From assembly GCF_013346935.1 (NCBI RefSeq), contig NZ_JAAEEB010000002.1, positions 124,001 to 188,000 of the forward strand: a stretch of 64,000 nucleotides of DNA, in the 5' to 3' direction. Positions within the stretch are counted from its first letter, which is position 1, and each line of letters begins with the position of its first letter. Source of the stretch: Lactobacillus melliventris (lineage in GTDB: Bacteria; Bacillota; Bacilli; Lactobacillales; Lactobacillaceae). Shown one piece after another: positions 18,837 through 28,135 of the stretch. Below the pieces are notes generated by a model. That model was not told where the DNA came from and ran no database searches. It saw nothing but the letters and a program-made list of their open reading frames with translations. The position numbers were made by a program, and so were the translations under genes.

Positions 18837-20393
18837 ATGAGGGATAAAAAAGTACAAATAAAGCTGTTGCTGGAAGCAATGCTAGTAGGTCTTGCAAGCG
18901 GGATTGTAGTGGGCTTTTTTCGCTTTGGTATTCAAAAAATGACAGAATTGTGGCTTAGACTGTTTCACGTGGCACATCAAAATGCCTTATGGTTTATTCC
19001 AATCATTTTGGGACTCATTTTAGTAGGCTTAATTGCTGGTTATTTTGTTAAGCAATATCCTCACGTTGGCGGCTCTGGTATACCGGAAGTAAAACTACAG
19101 CTGGAAGGAAATTTAACTCTACAGTGGTGGCCCACATTATGGCGCAAAGTTATTGGTGGCATTTTAGTTATCAGTACAGGCTTATTTTTAGGACCTGAGG
19201 GGCCTTCTTTGCAGATCGGTTCAACTATCGGTCAAGGTGTTGGCGAGGGTACTAAAGAGTCAAAAACGAATGCTAGAGTACTGCTAGCTACTGGAGCGGC
19301 CAGCGGTTTAGCTGCAGCTTTTGGGGCGCCATTAAGTGGTGCATTATTTGTGCTTGAAGAAGTATTTCATAACTTTTCGCCACGGGTGTGGTTAAATGCA
19401 CTTGCAGGTGCTCTAGTTTCAGATTTTGTAGTTTCAAATATTTTTGGTCAAAAGCCAGCACTATCTCTGGTTTATCGTCATACTTTTCCCGTTAGGCTGT
19501 ATGGCTATCTGCTCATCTTGGGCTTAATTTTGGGCTTACTAGGTCATTTTTATAAAACTGGCTTATTTAAAGTGAAAAAGTTATATGCGAAAATTACTTT
19601 TTTACCAAGTTGGTTATACGGACTAATACCTCTCACTTTATTAATACCAATCGCTTATTTTTACCCTTTAATTACTGGTCCGGGTAACCGCTTAATATTA
19701 GCGTTACCGCAGATTATTAAACAAAGCAGTTGGAAAATAGTAGGCTTACTCTTATTTTTCTTTGTTGTTAGAATTGTGTTTTCTATTATCTCTTACGATT
19801 CAGGACTACCAAGTGGTATTTTCTTACCGATATTGACAATGGGTGCAGTAATCGGTGCCAGCTACGGTCTTGTTTTGGTGCAATTACATTTATTGCCGGC
19901 AAAATTGGTGATTAATTTGGTTATTTTCGCAATGGCTGGCTATTTCGCCGCCGTAATTAGGGCTCCTTTTACCGCCATCATCCTTATTACGGAAATGGTT
20001 GGGTCTTTGCTTCATTTAATGCCGCTAGCTGTGGTAGCTTTTGTTGCATTACTGGTTGATGAACTGCTCAATGGTGATCCCATTTACGGTACGCTTGCTC
20101 GCGCAATGTCTGTAAAAAATAAAAAACATTCAGCGGTAGTTTCCGGCAAAACTGACCAGCTAACTGTGCCAATTTATGAAGACAGCCAGCTTGCAGGAAA
20201 AGAAATCATGCAGATCAAGTGGCCTAAGCATACTTTAGTTAAAGCAATATATCGTGATGGTAAGTATGTAGTTCCTAACGGTCAATCGATAATTAAAGCT
20301 GGTGATTCTCTGGTTCTAACTCTTGATGCAGGCCGTCGCGGTCAAGTATTTAGTCAAATAAAGCAAATGCAAAGAGTCCGATATGATGGCTAG
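18837..20393 (+). CDS. clcA: CLC-type chloride/proton antiporter with C-terminal RCK_C domain
   Basis: 518 residues. CLC signature motifs are GSGIPE (about 79-84), GPEGP with the gating Glu (E121), the proton-path Glu in LFVLEEVFHNF, and SGLPSGIFLP. The conserved gating and proton glutamates support an H+/Cl- exchanger rather than a channel. After about residue 440 a TrkA_C/RCK_C domain follows (GKEIMQIKWPKHTLVKAIYR...GDSLVLTLD), probably binding a ligand. A 14/16 parS-like site (TGTTTCACGTGGCACA) lies in the coding region at 18961-18976. The gene is a single cistron with its own terminator. Confidence 0.92.
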   Translation: MRDKKVQIKLLLEAMLVGLASGIVVGFFRFGIQKMTELWLRLFHVAHQNALWFIPIILGLILVGLIAGYFVKQYPHVGGSGIPEVKLQLEGNLTLQWWPTLWRKVIGGILVISTGLFLGPEGPSLQIGSTIGQGVGEGTKESKTNARVLLATGAASGLAAAFGAPLSGALFVLEEVFHNFSPRVWLNALAGALVSDFVVSNIFGQKPALSLVYRHTFPVRLYGYLLILGLILGLLGHFYKTGLFKVKKLYAKITFLPSWLYGLIPLTLLIPIAYFYPLITGPGNRLILALPQIIKQSSWKIVGLLLFFFVVRIVFSIISYDSGLPSGIFLPILTMGAVIGASYGLVLVQLHLLPAKLVINLVIFAMAGYFAAVIRAPFTAIILITEMVGSLLHLMPLAVVAFVALLVDELLNGDPIYGTLARAMSVKNKKHSAVVSGKTDQLTVPIYEDSQLAGKEIMQIKWPKHTLVKAIYRDGKYVVPNGQSIIKAGDSLVLTLDAGRRGQVFSQIKQMQRVRYDG

Positions 20394-20431
20394 CAAGTTG
20401 TTTTAACCGTATTCTGTATTACTTATAATTT

Positions 20432-20476
20432 AAAAAAGCTAATAAATCAGAGCTTATTCTGACCTATTAGCTTTTT
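20432..20476 (+). terminator. Terminator after clcA
   Basis: Two-part stem: AAAAAGCTAATA/TATTAGCTTTTT outside and TCAGA/TCTGA inside. Confidence 0.85.
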
Positions 20477-20533
20477 ATGATAACTTTTTTAGGTAAATTG
20501 TAAAATGAAGTTGAAGACTTGCGCTGATTAGAA

Positions 20534-20877
20534 AATAAAAAAAGTCCATTGGACTTCTCTGATAGAATGTAATTAACCCAATCAATTCTAGAAAGAAGTT
20601 TCCAATGAACTCGCTTAATTCTACCATATCTACTCACCAAAAGGGCCAACATCTTGCTTTGCAAGACCGCGTAATTACCCAGGTTTTACGCAGCCAAGGT
20701 CAGTTCCTGCGTCAAGTTGCCGCCAGTCCCAATTGTTCACCCACCACGGTCAAGTACAAGCTTGAACGCGGCCAGATTTCTTGTTATCACGGCAAACGGT
20801 ACCGCTACGATGCGCAAGTGGCGCAAAGACGCTACCAGATAATGCGCTTAAACTGCGGCCGTAAACACGCTGAATAG
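20534..20877 (+). mobile_element. Truncated IS30-family insertion sequence
   Basis: A left-end sequence with the internal palindrome AGTCCATTGGACT (about 20543-20555) leads into an IS30-type transposase start at 20605 (ATG; MNSLNSTISTHQKGQHLAL). Only 90 codons remain: the helix-turn-helix part (RQVAASPNCSPTTVKYKLERG) and the conserved CGRK near the end. The DDE catalytic domain and right end are lost, so it cannot move. Its 3' end overlaps the convergent membrane-protein gene by 30 bp. Confidence 0.85.
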
Positions 20878-21141
20878 TACCAAAACCAAGGCTGCTAAAA
20901 GCCAGATACTGAAATTTACTGCTGCTTTTGCTATGCCTTTATTTTCGACATTAATATGATTAATCAAATATTCAAAGGCAAAAATTAAGAGACTGAATGT
21001 GACTAGCCACAAAATGGCGCAGAGCCTGCCAGCAATGGAATAAGGGAAAAAGCCAGAATTAAAGCTGGTTATTAGAGCAACAAAAAAGAAAGTAATAGTT
21101 CCAGTGTAATGATTGATTGCTTTTTCTTTAGTATTATGCAA
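20848..21141 (-). CDS. Small membrane protein, C-terminus altered by IS30 remnant
   Basis: 97 residues with three hydrophobic segments (about 14-35, 40-60, 74-95). Not recognised. The start is a TTG at 21141 with a strong GGAGGGG ribosome-binding site 7 nt upstream. The last residues (FTAAV and the stop) are read from sequence that also encodes the CGRK end of the IS30 transposase fragment, so the original C-terminus was probably replaced when the IS was deleted. Function unknown. Confidence 0.65.
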   Translation of the reverse strand: MHNTKEKAINHYTGTITFFFVALITSFNSGFFPYSIAGRLCAILWLVTFSLLIFAFEYLINHINVENKGIAKAAVNFSIWLLAALVLVLFSVFTAAV

Positions 21142-21240
21142 AATAATCCCCTCCCATTAGTGGTAATTTACAATTTTATTTTCGAATTGTAGTATTAAAT
21201 AACTAAAAAGTAAAGTGAGATTTATGAATGATTACAAACA

Positions 21241-21270
21241 AAAAATCACTTCAAACTGAAGTGATCTTTT
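21241..21270 (-). terminator. Terminator of first NCS2 permease
   Basis: AAAATCACTTCA-AAC-TGAAGTGATCTTTT, 18 bp beyond the stop of the minus-strand permease. Confidence 0.88.
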
Positions 21271-21288
21271 GTAATTAAACTAATATCT

Positions 21289-22599
21289 TTACATATTTGT
21301 AATCAAGAAAAAGATAACAAATATTACTAATAGGATATACATCATTGGTGAAACTTTTTTGGCTTGCTTAGAAGCAATCATGGTAATTGGGTAGGCTATC
21401 ATGCCGAGTGCCAAGCCGTCAGAAATACTGTAAGTCAATGGCATACCAACTACTGTTAAAAATGCTGGGAAAGCAATCTCAAATTTATCCCAATTGATTT
21501 TTTTCAGATTTCCGGCCATGAGTACGCCAACGATAATTAGTGCTGGTGCAGTAACAGTGGTGGGAATAACCGCCAGAAGTGGACTGAAAATCATTGAAAT
21601 TAGGAAGAAAATTCCTACGAAAATTGCCGTTAAACCAGTACGTCCACCCATAGCAATTCCTGCACTTGATTCTACAGAAGTTCCCAGTGGCGCAGTACCT
21701 AAGACAGCCCCCTCGACCATTGCTAAAGAGTCGGAAACGAAAGCTTTTCCAATTCGTGGAATCTTACCATTTTGATCTACCATGCCTGCTTGTTCAGTCA
21801 TTCCAATCAATGTACCTGCTGTATCAAAGAACGTAACAAGTAGGAACGTTAAAACTACCATGAATAGTTGTGGGGTGTTAATATCTTTTAAGTGAAATAC
21901 AGCTTGACCAAATGTCGGAGCAATACTTGGAGCACTCGCAATAATACCTTTTGGCACAGCAACTTGGCCAATAATAACCCCAAAGACAGCTGTAATGACC
22001 ATACCAATAAAAATTGATCCGGGTACATTCATTGCCATTAAGATTACGGTGAGGGTCAAGCCAAAAAGAGTAATCCAGACAGCTGGTGAATTAAACTTGC
22101 CTAAAGTAACTAAATTGGAATCACTATTGACAATTAACTTACCATTTTGCAGGCCGATAAAGGCGATAAATAAGCCGATACCAGCAGAAATAGCATATTT
22201 CAGATCTTGTGGAATAGCATCAACTACTATTTCACGCAGCTTCAAAACTGTTATTAAAATAAATAAAATAGATGCAACTAAAACAGCAGCTAAGGCAGTT
22301 TGCCAGTTAATATGCATTCCTCCGCAGACATTGTAAGCGAAAAAGGCTGCGCTACCTAATGTTGGGGCTAGAGCAACGGGGTAATTAGCTACTAGACCCA
22401 TAATGAAGCAGCCAATTGCAATCGAAATTGCAGTAACTGTAAATGCTGCCCCTTTATCAATACCGGCTGCATGCAAAATGTTTGGGTTAACAAAAAGGAT
22501 GTAGGAGAGACTGACAAACGTGGTTAATGCAGCTATTAATTCACGTTTAACAGTGGTATGAGCATCGTTTAAATGAAAGACTTTATCTAGTGTCGTCAT
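21289..22599 (-). CDS. NCS2/AzgA-type purine permease (copy 1)
   Basis: 436 residues, about 12-13 hydrophobic segments. Family features are the start DKVFHLNDAHTTVKRELIAALTTF, NPNILHAAG, TFFDTAGTLIG and ESSAGIAMGGRTGLTA, typical of proton-driven guanine/hypoxanthine or adenine transporters of the PbuG/PbuO group. The exact base cannot be read from sequence. GGAGG-type site before the ATG. A close paralogue lies at 24284-25591, with a DASS transporter in between. No purine riboswitch is visible upstream; the 18-bp repeat at 22687-22704 lies 88 bp before the start. Confidence 0.93.
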   Translation of the reverse strand: MTTLDKVFHLNDAHTTVKRELIAALTTFVSLSYILFVNPNILHAAGIDKGAAFTVTAISIAIGCFIMGLVANYPVALAPTLGSAAFFAYNVCGGMHINWQTALAAVLVASILFILITVLKLREIVVDAIPQDLKYAISAGIGLFIAFIGLQNGKLIVNSDSNLVTLGKFNSPAVWITLFGLTLTVILMAMNVPGSIFIGMVITAVFGVIIGQVAVPKGIIASAPSIAPTFGQAVFHLKDINTPQLFMVVLTFLLVTFFDTAGTLIGMTEQAGMVDQNGKIPRIGKAFVSDSLAMVEGAVLGTAPLGTSVESSAGIAMGGRTGLTAIFVGIFFLISMIFSPLLAVIPTTVTAPALIIVGVLMAGNLKKINWDKFEIAFPAFLTVVGMPLTYSISDGLALGMIAYPITMIASKQAKKVSPMMYILLVIFVIFFLITNM

Positions 22600-22686
22600 T
22601 TTTCCTCCTAAAAATATTAAAATTATAAAGAACTAATATATCTAGTATATAACTTATTGGGAGTAAATGGGCCATGTAATGCAAAA

Positions 22687-22704
22687 TTATTTCCCAGGAA
22701 ATAA
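22687..22704. repeat. 18-bp inverted repeat, intergenic copy A
   Basis: TTATTTCCCAGGAAATAA: 8-bp arms around CA. An identical copy lies at 39438-39455, and near copies lie in coding DNA at 1037-1054 and 26155-26172 (17/18) and 55110-55127 (16/18). It could be an operator; no known regulator is assigned. Confidence 0.7.
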
Positions 22705-22730
22705 AAAAGCAAACCTATCAAGATTTGCTT
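22703..22730 (-). terminator. Terminator of the DASS transporter
   Basis: On the minus strand AGCAAA-TCTTGATAGG-TTTGCT is followed by TTTTTTATTT, 8 bp after the stop. It touches the 18-bp repeat. Confidence 0.8.
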
Positions 22731-22737
22731 TGCATAA

Positions 22738-24183
22738 TTACCACATACCGATTAGTTTCATCCAAGCTAATCCGATAATGCCATAAATTAAGATATAAAA
22801 AATACCAAATATAAAACTCAATTTCCACCACTCATCTTGTTTTACATAACCAGAAGAAGCTAAGACTGATGCAGCAGGACTGGAATAATGGGTAGTAGAG
22901 CCCATGATTGCAGAAAATAGAGCTAAAAATTGTGCTGCCAGTAATTTAGGTGCACCGGCAGAAATTGCTACAGTTAATAATGGCAGATACATTGCTGAAT
23001 TATGAGCTGTAGCACTGGCAAATAAGTAGTGGGTATAGAACAAGACCAATGCTAGAACTACCAAAACTATTAACCAGTTGAGGCCTTTCATTGCACTAGA
23101 AATGCTACTTGATATCCAGCCAATCAAGCCAAACTGAGTAAGTTTTTCAGCCATGAATACTAAAATTGACAGCCAAATCAAAATATTCCAGGCGCCAGTT
23201 TCACTCAACAAGTCTTTAGGCGTTAATACACCAGTAAGTAACAAAAGGGAAACAGAAATGAAGGCAATTAATGTAGCATCAATTCCTAAAGTGCTGGAAA
23301 GCATCCAGAGCACTAAAGTGATTGCGAAAATGGCCGCCATTAATTTTTCAGATAACGTAAGCTTTCCCATTTTTGCTAATTCCCCGTCGGCCCATTCTTT
23401 GGCGTTAGGAGTTTCTTTAATTTCCGGTGGATAAAGTTTGTAAACAAAATATGGCACCACAATTAGACAAATTGCTGCAGGTACAATGCTGGCCATAAGC
23501 CACGGCATCCAGCTAAGAGTTACGCCGGCCTTACCGGCTAGTGCAACGGCGATTAAGTTAGGCGCACATGCAGTCATAAATAATGACGAAGTTATGATAT
23601 TAACTTGAAATTCCGTAAAAGTTAGGTAAGCTCCCATCTTTTTACGTGAAGGATCATTAGGTTTTGATCCAAAAGTATTGGCTAAAGATTGAATTAATGG
23701 ATATACCACACCACCTGCTCTTGCACCATTTGAAGGAGTGGCAGGGGATACTATTAAATCGATAGCTCCTATTGCGTAACCTAAACCTAGGGACTTATGA
23801 CCAAACCACTTAACAAAATACAAAGCAATTCTTTGCCCCAAGCCGGTTTTTACGATACCTCGCGAAATCATAAAAGCCATAACTATAAGCCAGGCAGATG
23901 AATTTGCAAATGCATTAATGGCTCCTTTTTCGATTACTTTTCCGTTAACAATTTTGTCTGCAAGTGGTGCAAGTCCAAGACAAATGGTTAAAGTAAAGCC
24001 AATTAAAGTGACGCCGCTGATTGCTATTGGCAATGTGATACAGCCGATAATTGTTCCAATAAATATTGCCAGCATATGCCAGGCTTGAACTGATACTCCG
24101 GCTGGACGAATTGGCGTCGTCAACCAGAATATAAGGCCAAACAATAGTGGCAATATAAATTTTTTGTAATCTATTGTTTTCAT
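22738..24183 (-). CDS. DASS-family (SLC13-type) anion transporter
   Basis: 481 residues, 11-12 hydrophobic segments, divalent anion:Na+/antiport family (CitT / 2-oxoglutarate-malate translocator branch). Visible motifs are SPATPSNGARAGGVVYPL and FASATAHNSAMYLPLL, with FTEFQVNIITSSLFMTACAPNLIA between. The likely substrate is a di- or tricarboxylate (citrate, malate, succinate); which one is not readable. I start at ATG 24183 behind GGAAGAGG; an upstream in-frame ATG would add 17 residues without a ribosome-binding site. It sits between two NCS2 permeases on the same strand, each with its own leader. Confidence 0.88.
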   Translation of the reverse strand: MKTIDYKKFILPLLFGLIFWLTTPIRPAGVSVQAWHMLAIFIGTIIGCITLPIAISGVTLIGFTLTICLGLAPLADKIVNGKVIEKGAINAFANSSAWLIVMAFMISRGIVKTGLGQRIALYFVKWFGHKSLGLGYAIGAIDLIVSPATPSNGARAGGVVYPLIQSLANTFGSKPNDPSRKKMGAYLTFTEFQVNIITSSLFMTACAPNLIAVALAGKAGVTLSWMPWLMASIVPAAICLIVVPYFVYKLYPPEIKETPNAKEWADGELAKMGKLTLSEKLMAAIFAITLVLWMLSSTLGIDATLIAFISVSLLLLTGVLTPKDLLSETGAWNILIWLSILVFMAEKLTQFGLIGWISSSISSAMKGLNWLIVLVVLALVLFYTHYLFASATAHNSAMYLPLLTVAISAGAPKLLAAQFLALFSAIMGSTTHYSSPAASVLASSGYVKQDEWWKLSFIFGIFYILIYGIIGLAWMKLIGMW

Positions 24184-24283
24184 AAAAACCTCTTCCAAAA
24201 TAAAAAGCAAATATATGAGTACGATTGACATCAATATATTTGCTTAGTTTATCATATTATATTTTTTTAACAATTAGTAAGTC

Positions 24284-25591
24284 TTAGAAATTTAGTACCC
24301 ATAGAAAGACAATAAAGACGAAGAAAAGAATCCACATCATTGGTGTAATTTCTTTAACTCTCTTGGCAGCAACCATGCATATAGGGTAGGTTATTAACCC
24401 TAAAGCCAAACCATCGGATATTGAATAGGTTAAAGGCATACCAATTAAAATTAGAAAAGCAGGAACTGCAATTTCCATCTTGTCCCATTGAATATGTGCT
24501 GTGTTTTGTGCCATCAGAACACCAACAATGATTAAGGCTGGTGCCGTAACATGTGTAGTAAACAAGCCTAACAGGGGACTAAATATCATTGATATTAAGA
24601 AGAAAATAGCCACAAAGACAGCAGTTAAACCAGTTCTGCCACCAACTGCAATACCGGCACTTGATTCAACAAAAGCACCGACTGGTGAAGTTCCTAAAAC
24701 GGAGCCAACCATCATAGCAGTTGAGTCTGACGCCAGAGCTTTACCTACGCGGGGCATTTTGTTGTCTTTCATAAAGCCAGCTTGTTGGGCTAAGCCAATT
24801 AAAGTACCGGCAGTGTCAAAGAAAGTTACTAAAAGGAAGGTAAGTACAACTACCCACATTTGCAGAGTATTAATATCTTTAACATGGAAAATCGCTTGGC
24901 CGAATGATGGGGCAATACTTGGTGCTACTGAAACTATTTTAGTTGGTAAAGGGATTTGTCCTATAACTACACCAAAAATAGCTGCCAGGATCATACCAAT
25001 AAAAATAGCTCCCGGTACATTTAAAATCATTAAAACAACAGTAACAATAAGGCCGAAAATGGTAATCCAGACAGCCGGATCATGAAGTGAACCCAAGCCG
25101 ACCAGTGTTGATTTGTTTGCTACAATTAAACCACCATCTTGCATTCCCAAAAATGCGATGAACAGGCCGATTCCGGAAGAAATAGCGAATTTTAAGTCAG
25201 CAGGGATAGCATTGATAATCTTTTCCCTTAACTTAAACATAGTAATTAAAATGAAGATAATAGAGGCCACAAAGACAGCGGCTAAGGCTGTTTCCCATGA
25301 AACATGCATACCTACACAAACGGTATAAGCAAAAAACGCATTAATACCAAGGGCAGGAGCCTCTCCAATAGGATAGTTAGCAACGATCCCCATAATAGCA
25401 GTACCTAAAGCACTGGCTAAAGCAGTGGCTGTAAAAACTGCCCCTTTATCCATGCCACTGGCTCCCAAGACACTTGGGTTAACAAATAAAATGTATGACA
25501 TGCTGATAAAAGTTGTTAACCCAGCAAGAAATTCAATTTTAACATTGGTTTTGTATTTATCGAGTTGAAAATAACTCTTTATAAAATTCAT
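24284..25591 (-). CDS. NCS2/AzgA-type purine permease (copy 2)
   Basis: 435 residues, clearly paralogous to 21289-22599 over its full length (same TFFDTAGTLIG and ESSAGIAVGGRTGLTA signatures). It probably carries a different purine base. Upstream, two 13-mers AAACACGAAYAAT face each other (25610-25622 and 25672-25684) and resemble PurR boxes. A possible promoter (TTGCAT, 16 bp, TAAACT on the minus strand) overlaps the distal one. Regulation by purine supply is therefore plausible (inference). Confidence 0.93.
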   Translation of the reverse strand: MNFIKSYFQLDKYKTNVKIEFLAGLTTFISMSYILFVNPSVLGASGMDKGAVFTATALASALGTAIMGIVANYPIGEAPALGINAFFAYTVCVGMHVSWETALAAVFVASIIFILITMFKLREKIINAIPADLKFAISSGIGLFIAFLGMQDGGLIVANKSTLVGLGSLHDPAVWITIFGLIVTVVLMILNVPGAIFIGMILAAIFGVVIGQIPLPTKIVSVAPSIAPSFGQAIFHVKDINTLQMWVVVLTFLLVTFFDTAGTLIGLAQQAGFMKDNKMPRVGKALASDSTAMMVGSVLGTSPVGAFVESSAGIAVGGRTGLTAVFVAIFFLISMIFSPLLGLFTTHVTAPALIIVGVLMAQNTAHIQWDKMEIAVPAFLILIGMPLTYSISDGLALGLITYPICMVAAKRVKEITPMMWILFFVFIVFLWVLNF

Positions 25592-25609
25592 CTAACCTCT
25601 CCCAAATAT

Positions 25610-25684
25610 ATTGTTCGTGTTTTAAATCAAACTAACGACTATTCTAGTTTACCATTCATTTAAAATAATGCAAACACGAATAAT
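25610..25684 (-). promoter_or_regulatory. Possible PurR-box pair upstream of NCS2 copy 2
   Basis: AAACACGAACAAT (minus strand, 25610-25622) and AAACACGAATAAT (plus strand, 25672-25684) form an inverted pair 49 bp apart. They match 11/13 and 10/13 of the B. subtilis PurBox AWWWCCGAACWWT. The spacing is longer than in Bacillus, so this is tentative. Confidence 0.3.
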
Positions 25685-25816
25685 ACTAGCTATAATTAGG
25701 CAAAATAAGCATAATTTATTAATAGTTACATTTATGAACAAATTGACCTGTTAATACTTTAATCGGTAAAATGAGGGTAAAACTGTATTAATTTATGAAA
25801 CTCGATAGGAGAAAAA

Positions 25817-26608
25817 ATGGGAAATTTAATTTTTTCAGATATAGATGGTACTTTAATTAACTCAAAACAAGAAGTTACACCTAAAACTAAAATGGCTATT
25901 CGGAAGCAAATTATTAAGGGTAATGTTTTTGTGCCAGTTTCTGCCCGCATGCCCAAGGCAATTATGTCAGTTGTCGGTGAAATTACTAAAACATGTCCAA
26001 TGGTTGCATATAATGGTGCTTTGGTCTTGGATGAAATGGGTCACACGCTTGATTCACGTTCCATGCCTTCTGCAAAAGCTGCGGAAATATGCACCTATAT
26101 TGAATATAAAAATAATGGTGTTGTTTGGAATGTCTACAGCGGTAACAACTGGTATTATTTCCCAGGTAATAATGATCAATTAGTTAAGAACGAGGAAAAA
26201 ATAGTTAAATTCAGGGCGCAACCAAGTTCAATTGCTGAAATCAACCAACTTGAAAAAGTTCATAAAATCTTGCTGATGGGCACGCCGGATTTATTAGATG
26301 CTACGCAAAAAGACTTGCAGCAACTTTATCCTGAATTTTACATCGTAAAATCTGCTGCAAATTTATTGGAAGTTGTTGTTAAGGGCGTTTCTAAGGGTCA
26401 GGGTGTAAAAGTAATAGCTCAGGCCTTGGGCGCAGACTTAAAAGAATGCTGGGCATTTGGCGACAATTATAATGATGAAAAAATGCTGCAATCAGTGGGT
26501 CACCCTGTAGTAATGGGGAATGCACCGGAGGACCTAAAGAGAAAATTTACAACTACTTTAGACAACAATCATGATGGCATAGCAGCAGTCCTTGACAAAA
26601 TAAATTAG
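25817..26608 (+). CDS. HAD-superfamily phosphatase, Cof subfamily (IIB)
   Basis: 263 residues. Motif I FSDIDGTLIN (Asp8, Asp10), a large cap domain, and motif IV GDNYNDEKML near residue 215 place it with Cof-type sugar-phosphate/nucleotide phosphatases. The substrate is unknown. ATAGGAG lies 8 nt before the ATG. It converges on the amino-acid ABC operon 6 bp downstream. The 18-bp repeat (17/18) lies in its coding region at 26155-26172. Confidence 0.9.
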   Translation: MGNLIFSDIDGTLINSKQEVTPKTKMAIRKQIIKGNVFVPVSARMPKAIMSVVGEITKTCPMVAYNGALVLDEMGHTLDSRSMPSAKAAEICTYIEYKNNGVVWNVYSGNNWYYFPGNNDQLVKNEEKIVKFRAQPSSIAEINQLEKVHKILLMGTPDLLDATQKDLQQLYPEFYIVKSAANLLEVVVKGVSKGQGVKVIAQALGADLKECWAFGDNYNDEKMLQSVGHPVVMGNAPEDLKRKFTTTLDNNHDGIAAVLDKIN

Positions 26609-26614
26609 TGAATT

Positions 26615-27466
26615 TTATTTTGCTTCAAGCAAGGGAGATCGTGCTTTATTACCGAACCATTTGTGATTAATTCTTGTGAGAGTACCGTTTCGTGCTAGTT
26701 TTTCTAGTGCTTGATTGATTTTGCGCTTCATGGTTACGTCACTTTTTCTCAAACCGACACCAAATTCTTCTTTAGGGAAGGGACTATCGATTTCCGTAAA
26801 ATTTTCTGGATGCTTTTGCTTAGAAATGTAATAGTCTGCATAAGAACTGTCGATTAAGAGACCGTCAATCCTGCCAGCAGTTAAATCTATAAAAGCATTG
26901 GTAAAGGAATCATAGAGAATTGGATCATGATTTTTAATATGGTTTTTAAAAACTTTAGGGTATTTCATTACATCGTTATAGCCAGAAGAGCCGGTTTGAA
27001 CTCCTAAAGTCTTATTTTTCATTGCAGCAATAGTATTAATTTTATTCTTCTTGAGGCTTACTAACACTTGAGAAGTATTTAGGTAAGTTTCACTAAAACT
27101 GACCTTGGCTTCACGCTCAGGGTTTTTGCTAAAACCATTCCATATGAGATCAATTGTGCCGTTTTTTAATTCAGTAGTATTCATGGACCAGTCAATTGTT
27201 TGAAAACTAACGTTAATACCGTATTGTTTAAATACAGCATTTGCAAGGTCAACGTCGTAACCAATTAACTGACCATTTTTTTGCCTAAAGTCCATGGGCA
27301 CAAAAGTATCATCTACACCAACTGTGACGTAACCACGTTGCTTGATATGGGACCAATTGTCAACTTCGTTAGCTTTTCTATTAATTGACACACCACTGCA
27401 GCCAGAAACAAAGAAGATAGAACAGACGAGCGTTATTGTAAGAATTAAGAGGCGCTTAGTTTTCAC
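26615..27466 (-). CDS. Polar amino-acid ABC transporter, substrate-binding lipoprotein
   Basis: 283 residues; lipoprotein signal with lipobox VSGC (Cys23), then an SBP_bac_3 domain: GYVTVGVDDTFVPMDF...GYDVDLANAVFKQYG and the hinge motif GVQTGSSGYNDV. Extracellular, lipid-anchored. It is the last gene of the operon permease-ATPase-binding protein, beginning immediately after the ATPase stop. A cystine, glutamine or other polar amino acid is likely; the ligand cannot be named. Confidence 0.93.
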   Translation of the reverse strand: MKTKRLLILTITLVCSIFFVSGCSGVSINRKANEVDNWSHIKQRGYVTVGVDDTFVPMDFRQKNGQLIGYDVDLANAVFKQYGINVSFQTIDWSMNTTELKNGTIDLIWNGFSKNPEREAKVSFSETYLNTSQVLVSLKKNKINTIAAMKNKTLGVQTGSSGYNDVMKYPKVFKNHIKNHDPILYDSFTNAFIDLTAGRIDGLLIDSSYADYYISKQKHPENFTEIDSPFPKEEFGVGLRKSDVTMKRKINQALEKLARNGTLTRINHKWFGNKARSPLLEAK

Positions 27467-28120
27467 TTATATTACCTTCTTATCATCTAGAGCTTTGACT
27501 TTGAATACTTGATCAGCAACTTGACTGGCGAATTCCATGTCATGAGTCACAATAATTTGTGTCATTTTGTTATTATTTTTAAGTTTTAAAATTATTTCTC
27601 CGACTTTTGTTCTTAAATCTGGGTCCAAAGCAGATGTAGGCTCATCATAACATAAAATATGAGGCTCCATTGCCAATGCTCGCACAATAGCTACCCTTTG
27701 CTGTTGGCCGCCAGAGAGCTGATAGGGGTAAAGATCTTCTTTACCAGTTAAATCCAGTTGTTGCAATAACTTTTGTGCGTGAGTTTGCGCCTGCTCTGCG
27801 TTTTCTTTTAAAACTAGGGTTGGTGCCAAAGTAATGTTTTCAATTACAGTTAAATTAGGAAAAAGCTCATAGCTTTGAAAAACGACTCCGATAATATGAC
27901 TTTTGCTATCAGGAGCAGTTGGGTCAAATTTTTGCCCATCCCATAAGAATTCACCTGCATCAATTTTTTCCAAACCACTTAAACAGCGCAATAGAGTGGT
28001 TTTTCCCGCTCCCGAAGGTCCTACAATGGCCAAAATTTCTCTGTCAGGAATAGTGAGGTTTAATTTGTTTAAGATAGTGCGTGAGCCAAATTTTTTGGTA
28101 ATGTTTTTAAGTTCTAGCAT
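27467..28120 (-). CDS. Polar amino-acid ABC transporter, ATPase
   Basis: 217 residues, cytoplasmic nucleotide-binding subunit. Walker A GPSGAGKTT (about 34-42), Q-loop VFQSYELFPNLTV, signature LSGGQQQR, Walker B ILCYDEPTSALDP and the H-loop THD are all intact. It lies between the permease (15 bp upstream) and the binding protein. Confidence 0.95.
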   Translation of the reverse strand: MLELKNITKKFGSRTILNKLNLTIPDREILAIVGPSGAGKTTLLRCLSGLEKIDAGEFLWDGQKFDPTAPDSKSHIIGVVFQSYELFPNLTVIENITLAPTLVLKENAEQAQTHAQKLLQQLDLTGKEDLYPYQLSGGQQQRVAIVRALAMEPHILCYDEPTSALDPDLRTKVGEIILKLKNNNKMTQIIVTHDMEFASQVADQVFKVKALDDKKVI

Positions 28121-28135
28121 ATTGTTTCCTTTAAT

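Noticed and set aside
22600..22737. Purine riboswitch upstream of NCS2 copy 1
   Set aside because: The conserved purine-aptamer core and its three-way junction pattern are not visible, and the space is partly taken by a terminator.
24501..25085. A 194-codon open frame on the plus strand
   Set aside because: It lies fully antisense to NCS2 permease copy 2; the composition (Lys/Pro/Ile-rich repeats) is the shadow of a hydrophobic coding strand. The same holds for 21494-21775 and 21995-22336 opposite copy 1.
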